Positions 1 through 9,169 are shown, counted from the stretch's first letter. The stretch is 64,000 nt of DNA from Solitalea koreensis (GCF_900182575.1 NZ_FXSZ01000004.1:1-64000), one strand, 5' to 3'. Notes: generated by a model from the sequence alone, not told the origin. Numbers and translations are program-made.

Positions 1-36
1 AATGATCTGTGATTCGGTAAAATTGCTTTTTTTCAT
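1..36 (-). CDS. IS3-family transposase OrfA, first 12 residues only
   Basis: ATG at 36-34 gives MKKSNFTESQII before the window ends. This is the characteristic start of the helix-turn-helix OrfA subunit of IS3-family transposases, which often begin MKKx(K/R)FTExQI. A purine-rich AGGGA lies just upstream of the ATG. In this family OrfA is translated with OrfB by programmed frameshifting to give the active DDE transposase. None of the catalytic part is visible here. Too little sequence is present to name the subgroup. Confidence 0.6.
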   Translation of the reverse strand, partial: MKKSNFTESQII

Positions 37-95
37 TTCCCTAAAGTTATAAACTACTACACTTATTATCGTAGCTGTTTTTGGGGAAGATTACA
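1..95 (-). mobile_element. right-hand piece of an IS3-family insertion sequence (rest lies left of window)
   Basis: On the minus strand a short frame starts at 36 and reads into the left edge. It matches the start of IS3-family OrfA proteins. The 59 bases upstream of that start run to a sequence that reads, on the minus strand, TGTAATCTTCCCC (95 down to 83). The TG start followed by a C-run is typical of IS3-family ends. SusC coding sequence begins directly after this point. The end at 95 is inferred from the terminal TG and from where SusC similarity resumes. The other end and the target duplication are outside the window. Confidence 0.6.
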
Positions 96-2026
96 TTTCT
101 ACAGGTTATCATCGTGAAACTCCAATTTATTATGGTGATTTTTCTGATAATAGAATTAGTTTTAATTCAAATGTGGCTCACCATTCAAAAGATAATAAAT
201 TAACGGTAGCGCTAAACGCCAGCTACAATTCAGATAAGAATAATCTTAATTCAACCGATCTATTGAATTTGATTACTACCATTCCAAATGCACCATATCC
301 GCTTGATTCGCTTGGTAATTTAGTTTGGAGAGATCAAGGAGTAAATTTCAGTAATCCACTGGCTTATACCTTTAAAAAATACGTTGGATTAACTGAAAAT
401 ATGATTTCAAGTTTAAATATAAGCTATAAATTAACCGATGGATTGGTAGCGAAGCTTGATGGAGGTTACAATTTGGTAAAAATGGATCAAACAGGTACAA
501 ATCCTATCAAATCTCAAAGTCCATTTGGTACCCAGCTTGCTACGGCAGATTTTTATAATGCAACTCAAAAGAACTGGATACTTGAGCCTCAATTGACATA
601 TAACAAGAATTGGAGTAAAAATAAAATAGACTTTTTAGTTGGAGGTAGTTTTCAAGACCAACTTGTATTAAATACAAAAATCAGTGCCAGTGGTTATACT
701 AGTGATGAGATGATTTTCTCTCCAAGCCCTGCATCTAACAAATCTGTAACCAGTGGCTATGAAAATTATCGTTATGAAGCTTTGTTTGGTAGAATCGGTT
801 ATAATTGGGATGGTAAATATTTGGTAAATGTTTCGGCAAGGCGTGACGGTTCAACCCGATTCGGGCCCGGTAAACAATACGGAAATTTTGGCGCGATTGG
901 TACTGCATGGGTTTTCTCAGAAGAAAACTTTATGAAGAATCTAAGCTTCCTGAGTTTTGGAAAACTGAGAGCCAGCTATGGGGTTACCGGTAACGACCGA
1001 ATTACAAGCTATCAATATCTTTCATTGTGGAATTCTACAAATTCAGCGGTTTCCTATCAAGGAGTAAGCGGTCTTTATCCTGCAAACTTGTATAATCCTG
1101 ATTATCATTGGGAACGCAACAGGAAATGGGAAGCAGCAATGGAATTAGGTTTTTTGAGAGATCGGATTTATTTATCTGCCGATTATTATTTGAATAAAAC
1201 AGATAATCAATTGGTCGGATATGATCTTCCTGTGCAAGTTGGATTTTCAAATGTGACTGCAAATATGGATGCAATACTGCAGAATTCAGGCTGGGAGTTT
1301 GCCTTAAACTCAACCAATATCCATCTCAAAGATTTTACCTGGAAAACAGGTTTTAATATCACTATTCCTCGAAATAAACTAATTGCTTATCCTAATCTGG
1401 ATATCTCCCCTTATGCTAGTGTATATTCAATCGGTATGCCGATTACTACTTCAAAATGGATTCAGTATCAAGGCGTAGATCCTCAAACAGGAGTATATAA
1501 ATTGGCAGGGATGAATCCTGCAACAGATCGTACTCAAATTTATGATTTAGCTCAGCGCAGTTATGGAGGCCTCCAAAATACATTGACCTATAAATCTTGG
1601 ACACTGGATTTCTTTTTCAACTTTGTTAAGCAAAAAGGAAAAACCAGTATAAACTTTGCAACTCCTGGTTTAAGATCTAATCAACCTACTTATGTTTTAG
1701 GTCGCTGGCAAAATCCTGGAGATATTACTGATATTCAAAAGTTCTCACAAACGGGTACGCCAACTACTGTTTATAGTTATTATGCAAATTATTCAGACGC
1801 ACGTATAACTGATGCCTCATTCTTAAGGTTGAAAAATGCTTCACTTTCTTACCAGCTTGATAAGAAAATTGCCCATAAAATAATGGCAGATAATATTCGG
1901 ATTTATGTACAAGGACAAAATTTGTTTACTGCAACTCCTTATAAATTGGGTGATCCGGAAACAATGTCTTTTAGCACGATGCCGCCATTGAGAACTATTT
2001 CAACAGGCTTACAGGTAACTTTTTAA
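96..2026 (+). pseudogene. SusC/RagA-type TonB-dependent outer-membrane transporter, 5' part cut off by an IS
   Basis: About 640 residues of the C-terminal beta-barrel of a SusC/RagA-family transporter, which imports oligosaccharides or peptides through the outer membrane with a SusD lipoprotein as lid. The frame is open from about 53, but SusC-like sequence (STGYHRETPIYYGDF) begins only after the putative IS end at 95. A GTG at 173 is therefore not a real start. The signal peptide, carboxypeptidase-like domain, TonB box and plug are missing from the window. Full-length SusC proteins have about 1000 residues, so a third or more is lost or displaced beyond the IS. The barrel ends normally in TGLQVTF with a terminal aromatic residue. 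SusD follows 23 nt downstream, the usual order. The remaining fragment cannot make a functional transporter unless the IS excises. Confidence 0.8.
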
Positions 2027-2049
2027 TTGTTCATTTCAATTGATTAATT

Positions 2050-3474
2050 ATGAAACTTTTAAAATATACATTTCAAAATACAATCAGATTTTCAGGTCGA
2101 ATAGTATTGATGGGTTGCTTGGCCTTAACTGCATTGCCTTCTTGTTCTAATTTTTTAGACATTGGAAATCCCCCGGACAAAATAACGGAGGATAAAATAT
2201 TTAAGAGTGATAATACCGCAACTGCTGCCATGCTTTCCACTTATATTGATATGATGAATGATCAATTTGGAAGCAATGGATCCTTTGTTTGTGCGGCCAT
2301 GTCGTCTCAAGCGGGTCTTTCTGCGAATGAACTTTCCTACATGGGTACTGGCTTGACACAGCCTCCCTTTAAGCAGTTTAATGATCATAATTTAACGCCA
2401 GACAATACTTATGTTCAGGCCTTTTGGAGAGATGGCTATAAATATATTTATCGAATGAATGCCATTGTTAGTGGTTTGTCTACCGCTACCGGAATGTCAG
2501 ACGCAGTAAAGAAACAGCTCGAAGGGGAAGCGAAGTTTATGCGTGCTTTTTGTTATTTCTATTTGGTAAACTTATTTGGAGATGTTCCTTTGGTTCTAAA
2601 TACCTCTTACCAGGATAATATGTTAATCCCTCGCACTCCGTCTGATAAGGTATGGGCGCAGATTATTTCTGATTTAAAAGACGCCAAAAATCTTTTAACA
2701 GATACATATGTTACCGCAGAGCACCTTCGTCCTAACAAATGGACTGCAACTGCGCTTCTGGCAAGAGCTTATTTATATACTGAAAAATGGCAAGATGCAG
2801 AGAATGAATCAAATGCTGTTATTTCTTCAGGGGTTTATTCCTTACAAACGGTTGATAAAGTTTTTAAGAAGGATAGTCCGGAAACAATTTGGCAATTACA
2901 ACCTGTACGTGCTAATACCAATACTCTTGAAGCAACTTTATTTTTAGTTACTGGGGTTACCCAACCCACCTATCAATTGACACAAAATCTATTGGGTTCA
3001 TTTGAGCTAAATGATAAAAGAAAAACTAACTGGGTTGGATTTAGCAATCCTAATGATTTAACATGGGCGTATCCGGCTAAATATAAAGCAACTGGCGCTA
3101 CTGTAACAGAGTATTATGTGGTTTTCAGGTTGGCTGAACAATACTTTATTCGTGCTGAAGCGCGTGCTCAATTATCAAAAATTACAGAAGGTCAATCAGA
3201 TGTTAATTTGGTACGTCAACGAGCAGGCATTTCGAATATTTCAGTTTCAACTAAAGAAGCCTTATTGCAAGCAATTGAACAAGAACGCAAAGTGGAGTTT
3301 TTTGCCGAGTGGGGTCATCGTTGGCTTGATTTGAAACGTACAAAAAGAACCGAAGCTGTTTTGAAGCCACTTTCTCAATCGCAAACTTGGAAACAAGGAA
3401 CTGAATTATATCCAGTTCCAGCTCATGAGTTAAGCGCAAACCCTAAGCTTGTTCAAAATAATGCATATTTATAG
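2050..3474 (+). CDS. SusD/RagB-family outer-membrane lipoprotein
   Basis: 474 residues, the normal size for SusD/RagB proteins. The N-terminus is a lipoprotein signal with lipobox LPSC, Cys near residue 32, followed by SNFLDIGNPPDKIT, the typical SusD start. The helical TPR-like region (residues about 90-250) and the conserved C-terminal signature VEFFAEWGHRWLDLKRTKR are present. SusD proteins bind nutrient at the cell surface and cap the partner SusC channel. The partner immediately upstream is interrupted by an IS, so this gene may be orphaned or poorly transcribed. No glycoside hydrolase or peptidase lies beside it, so the substrate cannot be inferred. The downstream genes are thioredoxin-like, a recurring neighbourhood for Sphingobacteriia SusCD pairs. 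Confidence 0.92.
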   Translation: MKLLKYTFQNTIRFSGRIVLMGCLALTALPSCSNFLDIGNPPDKITEDKIFKSDNTATAAMLSTYIDMMNDQFGSNGSFVCAAMSSQAGLSANELSYMGTGLTQPPFKQFNDHNLTPDNTYVQAFWRDGYKYIYRMNAIVSGLSTATGMSDAVKKQLEGEAKFMRAFCYFYLVNLFGDVPLVLNTSYQDNMLIPRTPSDKVWAQIISDLKDAKNLLTDTYVTAEHLRPNKWTATALLARAYLYTEKWQDAENESNAVISSGVYSLQTVDKVFKKDSPETIWQLQPVRANTNTLEATLFLVTGVTQPTYQLTQNLLGSFELNDKRKTNWVGFSNPNDLTWAYPAKYKATGATVTEYYVVFRLAEQYFIRAEARAQLSKITEGQSDVNLVRQRAGISNISVSTKEALLQAIEQERKVEFFAEWGHRWLDLKRTKRTEAVLKPLSQSQTWKQGTELYPVPAHELSANPKLVQNNAYL

Positions 3475-3526
3475 GAATTGGAGTAGTCATAATTAATAAT
3501 TATTCATCTTCTTAAATGCAATAAAA

Positions 3527-4753
3527 ATGAAAATAATCAGAAAAATATATGCGGTTTATATCGCTGTTCTAGTGCTGATGGTTGCTCCGGTGATTGCCAA
3601 GGCACAGGGAATTGAGTTTCTTCACAACCTGGATGAAGCGCTGGCAAAGGCTAAAGCTGAAAACAAAATGGTGTTTATTGACTTTTACACCTCATGGTGT
3701 GGGCCATGTAAACAAATGTCTAATGAGGTATTCCCACAGGCTACTGTAGGCAGCTATTTTAATACCAATTTTATCAATTGTAAAATTCAGTGCGACGATA
3801 AGGGAGTTGGTGTTGAACTGGGTAAAAAGTACCAGGTTTATGCTTATCCTACTTTAATGTTTGTAGATAAGAATGGTGTTATGGTACATTCAACTGCAGG
3901 ATCTCGATCTGCCGATGGACTTATTGAACTTGCAAAAATAGCTGTGGATCCTAAAAGGAATTTGGCATCCTTAATTAAAGAATGGGATGGCGGCAACCGC
4001 AAGGAAGAGTTCCTCGCTAAATATTTTTCAACACTTAAAAAGGAGTATCAGGGAGAAAGGGCAAGCGCTGATTTTGTCAACTATTTTAACGCGTTAAGCG
4101 CAAAAGATAAGACTAAGAAAAGCACTTTTGAACTAGTGAAAACGGTTGGGGCGGCACCCTTCTCATCTATCTTTGAGTACCTTGAAACCAATCGTAATGC
4201 ATATGCCCAATCAGCTGGTGCGGCTGAGATAGATAAATTCATTGCAACTACTTATTTATGGTATTTAAAGAACTTGGTCATGGAAGCAAGGCCGGAATTC
4301 GAAGCCGCAATGCTGAAGTTCAAAGCTAAAAATTACCCTTATTTTGACGAGTACGCCATGTTTTATAACGTGTTTGAAGCATACCAGGACAAGGTCGAAT
4401 ATATGAGAAGAGGGACAGCGTTTTTAGATAAATATGGAAAAAACAATGATCAGTATACACTTGCATTAACGAGTTTATTGGGTAATTGTACAGGCAAGAA
4501 AGATGCAGGCATTGCCGGAATAAAATGGATGGAAGATCTATTGGAAAGAAATCATAATCCCCGTTATTTGAACACCTATTTTTATATACTCTGGAGAAAT
4601 TATCATTTCGATAAAGCGCTTTTGGTAGCAAATGAGATGAGAGATTATGAGGTTAAAGCGGGTAATTCAACCAAGGATATTGATAGTCAGATTGAAATGG
4701 TTAAAGGATTGATAGAGAAAGAAAAGGCCAAGTTAGAGCAGAACAAAAGTTAA
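3527..4753 (+). CDS. secreted thioredoxin-domain protein with long C-terminal extension
   Basis: 408 residues. A signal peptide ends about residue 26 (IAKAQG). The thioredoxin fold covers about residues 30-150, with the redox motif WCGPC (Cys58 and Cys61) and the cis-proline loop YAYPTLMF. The rest, residues 150-408, is a helical region without a family I recognise. It is probably a periplasmic thiol:disulfide reductase or oxidoreductase. It lies 52 nt after susD and before two further TlpA-type genes, so it may share a transcript with the SusCD pair. A hairpin at 4770-4797 separates it from the next gene. Its substrate is unknown. Confidence 0.82.
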   Translation: MKIIRKIYAVYIAVLVLMVAPVIAKAQGIEFLHNLDEALAKAKAENKMVFIDFYTSWCGPCKQMSNEVFPQATVGSYFNTNFINCKIQCDDKGVGVELGKKYQVYAYPTLMFVDKNGVMVHSTAGSRSADGLIELAKIAVDPKRNLASLIKEWDGGNRKEEFLAKYFSTLKKEYQGERASADFVNYFNALSAKDKTKKSTFELVKTVGAAPFSSIFEYLETNRNAYAQSAGAAEIDKFIATTYLWYLKNLVMEARPEFEAAMLKFKAKNYPYFDEYAMFYNVFEAYQDKVEYMRRGTAFLDKYGKNNDQYTLALTSLLGNCTGKKDAGIAGIKWMEDLLERNHNPRYLNTYFYILWRNYHFDKALLVANEMRDYEVKAGNSTKDIDSQIEMVKGLIEKEKAKLEQNKS

Positions 4754-4769
4754 TAGAAAAAAATAATAC

Positions 4770-4797
4770 GAAGCTTGCATATGTATTTGCAAGCTTC
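4770..4797 (+). terminator. stem-loop after the thioredoxin gene
   Basis: A perfect 10-bp inverted repeat, GAAGCTTGCA (4770-4779) and TGCAAGCTTC (4788-4797), has an 8-nt loop and is followed by TTTATAAAAAG. The T-run is short, so this is either a weak terminator or an mRNA-stabilising hairpin between co-transcribed genes. Confidence 0.55.
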
Positions 4798-4817
4798 TTT
4801 ATAAAAAGGAAATTTCG

Positions 4818-5945
4818 ATGAAAAAGATAATTGTAACAATAGCTATGTCTTTTCCATTTTTGGTTTGGGCACAAAATGAAACCTTTAGTATACAAGGTAA
4901 GGTCGCAAATCAAAAAAAAGAAGCTAAAGCTTATTTGAAGTATAGAGCAGAAGGTAAAAATAAGATCGATTCAGCAGAGTTGGTAAATGGGATGTTCTCT
5001 TTTTCCGGAAAAGTTTCAGGACCTACCTCTGCAACATTAACACTTGCTCAATCAGGCCAAAGAATGGATGCAAATTCGGATACGTATACTTTATATTTAG
5101 ATAAAGGGGAAGTTGTATTAACTACAAAAGAGTCGATTAAAGATGCGACTATTTCAGGGGCTAAATTAAGTGTTGAATATGCGCGCTATACCAAACTTTT
5201 TGCCGCGCAAACCTTAGCGATTGCAGAGCTTGATAAGGAATGGGCTGCCGGAACTGATGCGGAGAAAAAGGATGGAAGTTTGGCCAAACGCTTAATGGAA
5301 AAATTTAAGCCGATTAATGCAGAAAAGCAGAAAATTCAGAAGGAATACATTAAAAAGAACTCTGATTCGTATTTCAGTTTAGTGGCCTTAAAGGAAATTG
5401 CCGGTTCATCGATTGATGAGGTGGAAACGGTAGAGCCTTTTTTTAATAATTTGTCAGCATCGGTTAAAAATACTACTGAAGGTCAGGATTTTGCCAAGAG
5501 GATTTTGACGGCTAAAAAAACAGCAAAAGGTGCTGTAGCACCTGATTTTTCACAGCCTGATAGGGATGGTAAGGAAGTAAAACTATCTGATTTTAGAGGA
5601 AAGTACCTTCTGTTGGATTTCTGGGCCAGCTGGTGTGGTCCTTGTCGTGCTGAGAATCCAAATGTCGTGGCGGCTTTTCATAAATTCAAAGATAAAAACT
5701 TTACAGTTTTAGGAGTTTCTTTAGACAATCCGGGCAAGAAGGAAGCCTGGGTAAAGGCTATTGAAAGCGATAAATTAGAATGGACACAGCTAAGCGATTT
5801 ACAAGGCTGGAAAAATGCGGTCGCTGCTCTTTATGGGATTAGAGCAATACCGCAAAATTATTTGATTGACAAGGACGGTAAAATCATTGCCAAGAATTTA
5901 CGTGGGGAAGAACTTGACAAAAAATTAGCCGAATTGTTAAACTAG
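4818..5945 (+). CDS. TlpA/ResA-like periplasmic disulfide reductase with N-terminal DUF4369-type domain
   Basis: 375 residues. A signal peptide (MKKIIVTIAMSFPFLVWAQ) is followed by a beta-rich region typical of DUF4369 (residues about 22-230), then an AhpC/TSA-Redoxin domain (about 235-375). That domain carries APDFSQPDRDGKEVKLSDFRG, LDFWASWCGPCRAE (redox CxxC near residues 272-275) and the cis-Pro loop RAIPQNYLID. This two-part architecture is common and often multicopy in Bacteroidota. It reduces disulfides in the periplasm, but the partner is unknown. The start is supported by the signal peptide. The decayed copy at 7380-7530 aligns with its residues of about 210-255. Confidence 0.88.
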   Translation: MKKIIVTIAMSFPFLVWAQNETFSIQGKVANQKKEAKAYLKYRAEGKNKIDSAELVNGMFSFSGKVSGPTSATLTLAQSGQRMDANSDTYTLYLDKGEVVLTTKESIKDATISGAKLSVEYARYTKLFAAQTLAIAELDKEWAAGTDAEKKDGSLAKRLMEKFKPINAEKQKIQKEYIKKNSDSYFSLVALKEIAGSSIDEVETVEPFFNNLSASVKNTTEGQDFAKRILTAKKTAKGAVAPDFSQPDRDGKEVKLSDFRGKYLLLDFWASWCGPCRAENPNVVAAFHKFKDKNFTVLGVSLDNPGKKEAWVKAIESDKLEWTQLSDLQGWKNAVAALYGIRAIPQNYLIDKDGKIIAKNLRGEELDKKLAELLN

Positions 5946-6079
5946 GTTTTGCGATTAGCTATAAGGCTTAGGCTTGTTCGGTGTGTGAAAAATGCGCTTA
6001 ATTGTCCTTGGACCCGTGTGACATGTTGATCTCCTCTCTTTTCTATTGTTTTAAGTTATCAGTTAAAATTTTGTTTGTT

Positions 6080-7363
6080 ATGAAAAAACTATTTAAATCG
6101 GTATTATTTATTCTGTTGTACAATTGTGTTCCAGCGTTGGCACAAACCTATACTATAGCTTTACAATCAAAAATGGGTGCAAATCCTTTGGTTAATCAAT
6201 ATATGCCAGCTCTACCGGTAAGAGATGTTTCCATTTATAAAGGCATTCCACAAAAGAAATATGTCCTCCAGAATGTCAGAATATGGACATTTAACTATAA
6301 TCAATCTGTATATGAAGCTTTAATGGAAGATCGTATCACTCTGGAAAACTATTTAAATAAGATTAAAAATAGCCCATTAGATACTGCATGTGTAACTAAT
6401 CAAAAGATCAAAAGAAATTATGCATCAGTATTCATAGGCTTGGACTCATTGAATAATAAAGATGTAATAGTTGACGCTAACAATAATTTGGATTTTAGCG
6501 ATGATAAGGTGTTTACATTTAACTTGAAAGAAAAAATAAACACACTTCCCAGGGTCGAGATTTCGGTAGATTACTTTAATGGAAAGGAAATTAAACCTAC
6601 TACGGTTTCAATGAAAATGGATCCTAATGAGATTACTTATTACGAGAATGAAATTGAAAAAAAAGCGAACCTAACTTTAATGATAGATTCATACAAATGC
6701 GGAACCGGTGTGATTGACGGCAAAAAATATAATTTTTATGTAAACAATGATTATTTTGGCTTATACCCTTTAAAACACCATTATATCTCAGTAAAATCAG
6801 AAAATGAAGATTCAAATGAAAATATTTATCGTTATAATCCAACAGATACATTAAGGTTTGGACATGCCCTTTATAGAGTAAAACAATTAAAACAAGATTT
6901 ACTGCAGATTGAATTAATCGCAAAAACAAAATTTGAAGCCACGGTTAATTCAATAGCACCTGAAATATCGGGCAAGGATATTTTTTCATCCAAAGATTTT
7001 TCCACTCAACAGTTAAAAGGTAAATATATCCTGATTGATTTCTGGGGAAGCTGGTGTCATCCATGTGTTGAATCATTGCCTGATTTAAAAAAATTGCATG
7101 AGAAATATAAAAGTAAAAATATCGAATTTGTAAGCATTGCCCGCGAATCTGATCCTGAGTTAGTGAGAGCAAAAAAAATAATAAACGAACAAAAGCTGGA
7201 TTGGACCCAATTGGCGCCTAAAAGTGATAATCTTATGAAGAATTACCAGATTCAGGCTTACCCCACCACGATGTTAATTGATCCAAAAGGAAAGGTCGTT
7301 ATTAGAGAAATGGGGCCTCAGGCGTTGGTAAAAATAGATAGTTATTTGGCAGAGAATTTATAA
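6080..7363 (+). CDS. TlpA-family periplasmic thioredoxin with CHPC motif
   Basis: I place the start at ATG 6080, because MKKLFKSVLFILLYN...ALAQ is a clear signal peptide. The frame is open upstream to a weaker start near 6002. This gives 427 residues. The N-terminal 310 residues are unassigned apart from an EF-hand-like acidic stretch (VDANNNLDFSDDKVF). The C-terminal TlpA domain has KYILIDFWGSWCHPCVESLP, with CHPC near residues 325-328, and the cis-Pro loop IQAYPTTMLID. CHPC instead of CGPC alters the expected redox potential. It is the third secreted thioredoxin in a row behind susD. A TlpA-like fragment follows 17 nt later. Confidence 0.83.
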   Translation: MKKLFKSVLFILLYNCVPALAQTYTIALQSKMGANPLVNQYMPALPVRDVSIYKGIPQKKYVLQNVRIWTFNYNQSVYEALMEDRITLENYLNKIKNSPLDTACVTNQKIKRNYASVFIGLDSLNNKDVIVDANNNLDFSDDKVFTFNLKEKINTLPRVEISVDYFNGKEIKPTTVSMKMDPNEITYYENEIEKKANLTLMIDSYKCGTGVIDGKKYNFYVNNDYFGLYPLKHHYISVKSENEDSNENIYRYNPTDTLRFGHALYRVKQLKQDLLQIELIAKTKFEATVNSIAPEISGKDIFSSKDFSTQQLKGKYILIDFWGSWCHPCVESLPDLKKLHEKYKSKNIEFVSIARESDPELVRAKKIINEQKLDWTQLAPKSDNLMKNYQIQAYPTTMLIDPKGKVVIREMGPQALVKIDSYLAENL

Positions 7364-7379
7364 ACAAAAAAAAACGAAT

Positions 7380-7530
7380 TTGTTTGATATTGGAGAGCCC
7401 CTTTTCAATGCTTTGGCAACGCCTATAAGAAATAGTGATTCTGGACTTGAATTTGCTGAACGTTTAAAAATTGCACATGATACGGCTGTTGGTGTTGTGG
7501 CTTCTGAATTTACCCAGACAGATCGAATTT
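7380..7530 (+). pseudogene. remnant of a fourth TlpA-family gene
   Basis: A stretch reading FDIGEPLFNALATPIRNSD then SGLEFAERLKIAHDTAVGVV aligns with the linker before the redoxin domain of the protein at 4818-5945 (VETVEPFFNNLSASVKNTTE... DFAKRILTAKKTAKGAVAPD). Similarity stops near ASEFTQTDR, exactly where the thioredoxin domain should begin. No CxxC follows and no signal peptide precedes. It is best read as the leftover of a deleted tandem TlpA copy. The frame stays open on both strands to about 7675 without recognisable content. Confidence 0.6.
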
Positions 7531-7970
7531 TCATCAACCAAATTGGCAACTTTTTTACGATTCCCTCCATTTGCTTTTCAGCTACGGCAAGTTCATTCTT
7601 GTGTAAGCTTCCCCAACGCTTACAATTGTACTCATCAATTTTCAAAGGACTTGTTTTGAATACAAATACATGATACACTCATGAGATAAGTCACTGTGGA
7701 CCAATTGTAACTCTGAATAACCATAAAAACCAAGGCGGCATTTAATGAACAAAGGACGCTAAAGCAGATATGATTGCCCGGCTTCAAACTGAGTTTGATA
7801 ACTATGCTGTAGGGTTAACAACCTTTTACAAAGGTTCAATGCCCGCAATGAAAATGAATTAATTTTAAGGTACCAATCAATAAATTGCAGTCCGGATTAA
7901 TCTCCGGGCTGTTTTTGTTAAATGAAATTGCCCTCAGGATCTTTTTTGATTTCGAATGATTTTAAAAAAA
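7531..7970. other. gene-poor region with coding debris
   Basis: No intact gene is visible. The first part, to about 7675, is open on both strands but resembles nothing I know. At 7753-7860 a plus-strand frame reads DAKADMIARLQTEFDNYAVG and continues to FYKGSMPAMKMN before TAA. It looks like the C-terminus of a real protein, without a start codon or in-frame upstream part. The region ends in a terminator hairpin at 7888-7916. Together with the TlpA remnant it suggests deletion of one or two genes between the TlpA cluster and the tRNA. Confidence 0.4.
7888..7916 (+). terminator. rho-independent terminator upstream of the tRNA
   Basis: Stem CAGTCCGG (7888-7895) pairs with CCGGGCTG (7904-7911) with one G-T wobble, the loop is 8 nt, and TTTTT follows. 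It closes the transcript of the gene debris described just upstream. Confidence 0.65.
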
Positions 7971-7979
7971 CTATATTTG
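7945..7979 (+). promoter_or_regulatory. Bacteroidota-type promoter for tRNA-Arg
   Basis: A -33-like TTTG (7945-7948) and a -7 element TATATTTG (7972-7979, consensus TAnnTTTG) are separated by 23 nt. Transcription would start about 8-10 nt later, roughly 45 nt before the mature tRNA. Confidence 0.55.
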
Positions 7980-8035
7980 CCTCCGCTAACAATTGATGGA
8001 TAATGCTAATCTGCCATTTCCCATTTCTAAATTCT

Positions 8036-8107
8036 GGTCCTTTAGTTTAATGGATAGAATTCGAGATTCCGGTTCTCGAGGTACAGGTTCGATTCCTGTA
8101 GGGACCA
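8036..8107 (+). tRNA. tRNA-Arg, anticodon CCG
   Basis: A 72-nt cloverleaf. The acceptor stem GGTCCTT pairs with AGGGACC (8100-8106), with one T-G pair. The D arm contains AATGGATA. The anticodon stem CGAGA/TCTCG encloses loop TTCCGGT, giving anticodon CCG, which reads the arginine codon CGG. The variable loop is AGGT. The T arm is ACAGG TTCGATT CCTGT. The discriminator base is A at 8107. The genome continues CAGA after it, so CCA is not encoded and must be added after transcription. A promoter lies upstream and a terminator directly downstream, so it is a single-gene unit. Confidence 0.95.
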
Positions 8108-8123
8108 CAGAATACATCAGAAT

Positions 8124-8156
8124 CCCTTGTAAATGTATTATTTACGAGGGTTTTTT
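8124..8156 (+). terminator. terminator of tRNA-Arg
   Basis: CCCTTGTAAAT and ATTTACGAGGG form an 11-bp stem (one T-G wobble) with a 5-nt loop, followed by TTTTTT (8151-8156). The region 8157-8425 beyond it holds no gene I can support, only AT-rich leader for otsB. Confidence 0.8.
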
Positions 8157-8425
8157 ATTTTGGGGTACAACATAGGTTAAACAAATCTAAGTTCTACCAC
8201 AAGATTAGATGCTGCTCCCTAATTTGTCATTTCCCTAGGTTAAATTTTAGTGATTCTGTTTGATGAGAACAGTCGAACTGCTCAAACGGATTCAATGATT
8301 TAAAATAATTTACGGTAATTTCCGTTTAATTAATAATAATCCCTTCCGCTACGCCTGACGTGTTTTTTTTCACAAATTATTTACTTTAAAGGAAGAGTAA
8401 TAGAATGTAAACTAAAACAGATTGA

Positions 8426-9160
8426 ATGATCGAACAATTACAACACTACAAGAATGCTTCAAAAAGACTTGTGCTGCTTGATTATGATGGTACTCTTGTG
8501 AATCTTTCCTCATTGCCCAGCCAGGCCAATCCTACCCAGCAAACCATTAAGGTTTTGAAACAATTAACTGAAAAGGTGCAAACAAAAACAATTGTAATTA
8601 CAGGTAGGAGTCATATTGATATAGAGCACTTTATTGGCCATTTACCAATTGATATTATTGCTGAACACGGGGCAATGGCAAAAGATCATACCGGCTGGAA
8701 AAAACGAATAAATGATAGTTTGTGGAAAAGCGAAGTTGCTCCAGTAATGGATAGCATTACAGCAATATGCCCAAAGTCGTTTGTTGAACAGAAAAGTTTT
8801 TCTTTAGCATGGCATTACAGAAACGCAGATGAAGAGACCGGCTATTTATATTCCAGAAAATTGATTGATAAGCTGGAAGGCATCGTGCAATTGAACAATT
8901 TAAAAATCATTGATGGTAATAAAGTGGTAGAAATCATATCTAAGGAAACGAGCAAAGGAATTGCAACTAAAGATCTGGTTGAACAGGGTAATTATGATTG
9001 GATAATATGCATAGGTGATGACAAGACAGATGAAGATATGTTTGAGTGCTTGTTATCGCATAAAAATGCCTTAACTATTAAGGTGGGAGAGGGAAATATA
9101 CTCGCAAAATACAGAATGAAGTCTGTAGAAGAAGTGTTATTGTTTTTAGAACAGTTATAA
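8426..9160 (+). CDS. otsB: trehalose-6-phosphate phosphatase
   Basis: 244 residues, a HAD-superfamily phosphatase of the OtsB type that dephosphorylates trehalose-6-phosphate to trehalose. The nucleophile motif LLDYDGTL (Asp19, Asp21) lies near the N-terminus. A threonine motif is present in VITGRSH. The C-terminal metal-binding motif GDDKTDEDMF (about residues 197-206) is specific to this family. The length fits family members. It is the first gene of a compact operon, with 9 nt to the channel gene. The T6P synthase it needs is third in the same operon. Cytoplasmic. Confidence 0.93.
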   Translation: MIEQLQHYKNASKRLVLLDYDGTLVNLSSLPSQANPTQQTIKVLKQLTEKVQTKTIVITGRSHIDIEHFIGHLPIDIIAEHGAMAKDHTGWKKRINDSLWKSEVAPVMDSITAICPKSFVEQKSFSLAWHYRNADEETGYLYSRKLIDKLEGIVQLNNLKIIDGNKVVEIISKETSKGIATKDLVEQGNYDWIICIGDDKTDEDMFECLLSHKNALTIKVGEGNILAKYRMKSVEEVLLFLEQL

Positions 9161-9169
9161 TAAATAATT

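Noticed and set aside
173..2026. GTG start of the SusC-like gene at 173
   Set aside because: The SusC-type sequence clearly extends upstream to about 96 in the same frame, so 173 is an internal codon of a 5'-truncated gene.
7358..7678. 106-codon minus-strand frame over the TlpA remnant
   Set aside because: Its right half is antisense to sequence clearly homologous to TlpA. The left half (SPLKIDEYNCKRWGSLHKNE) shows no family I know, so I leave it unannotated.
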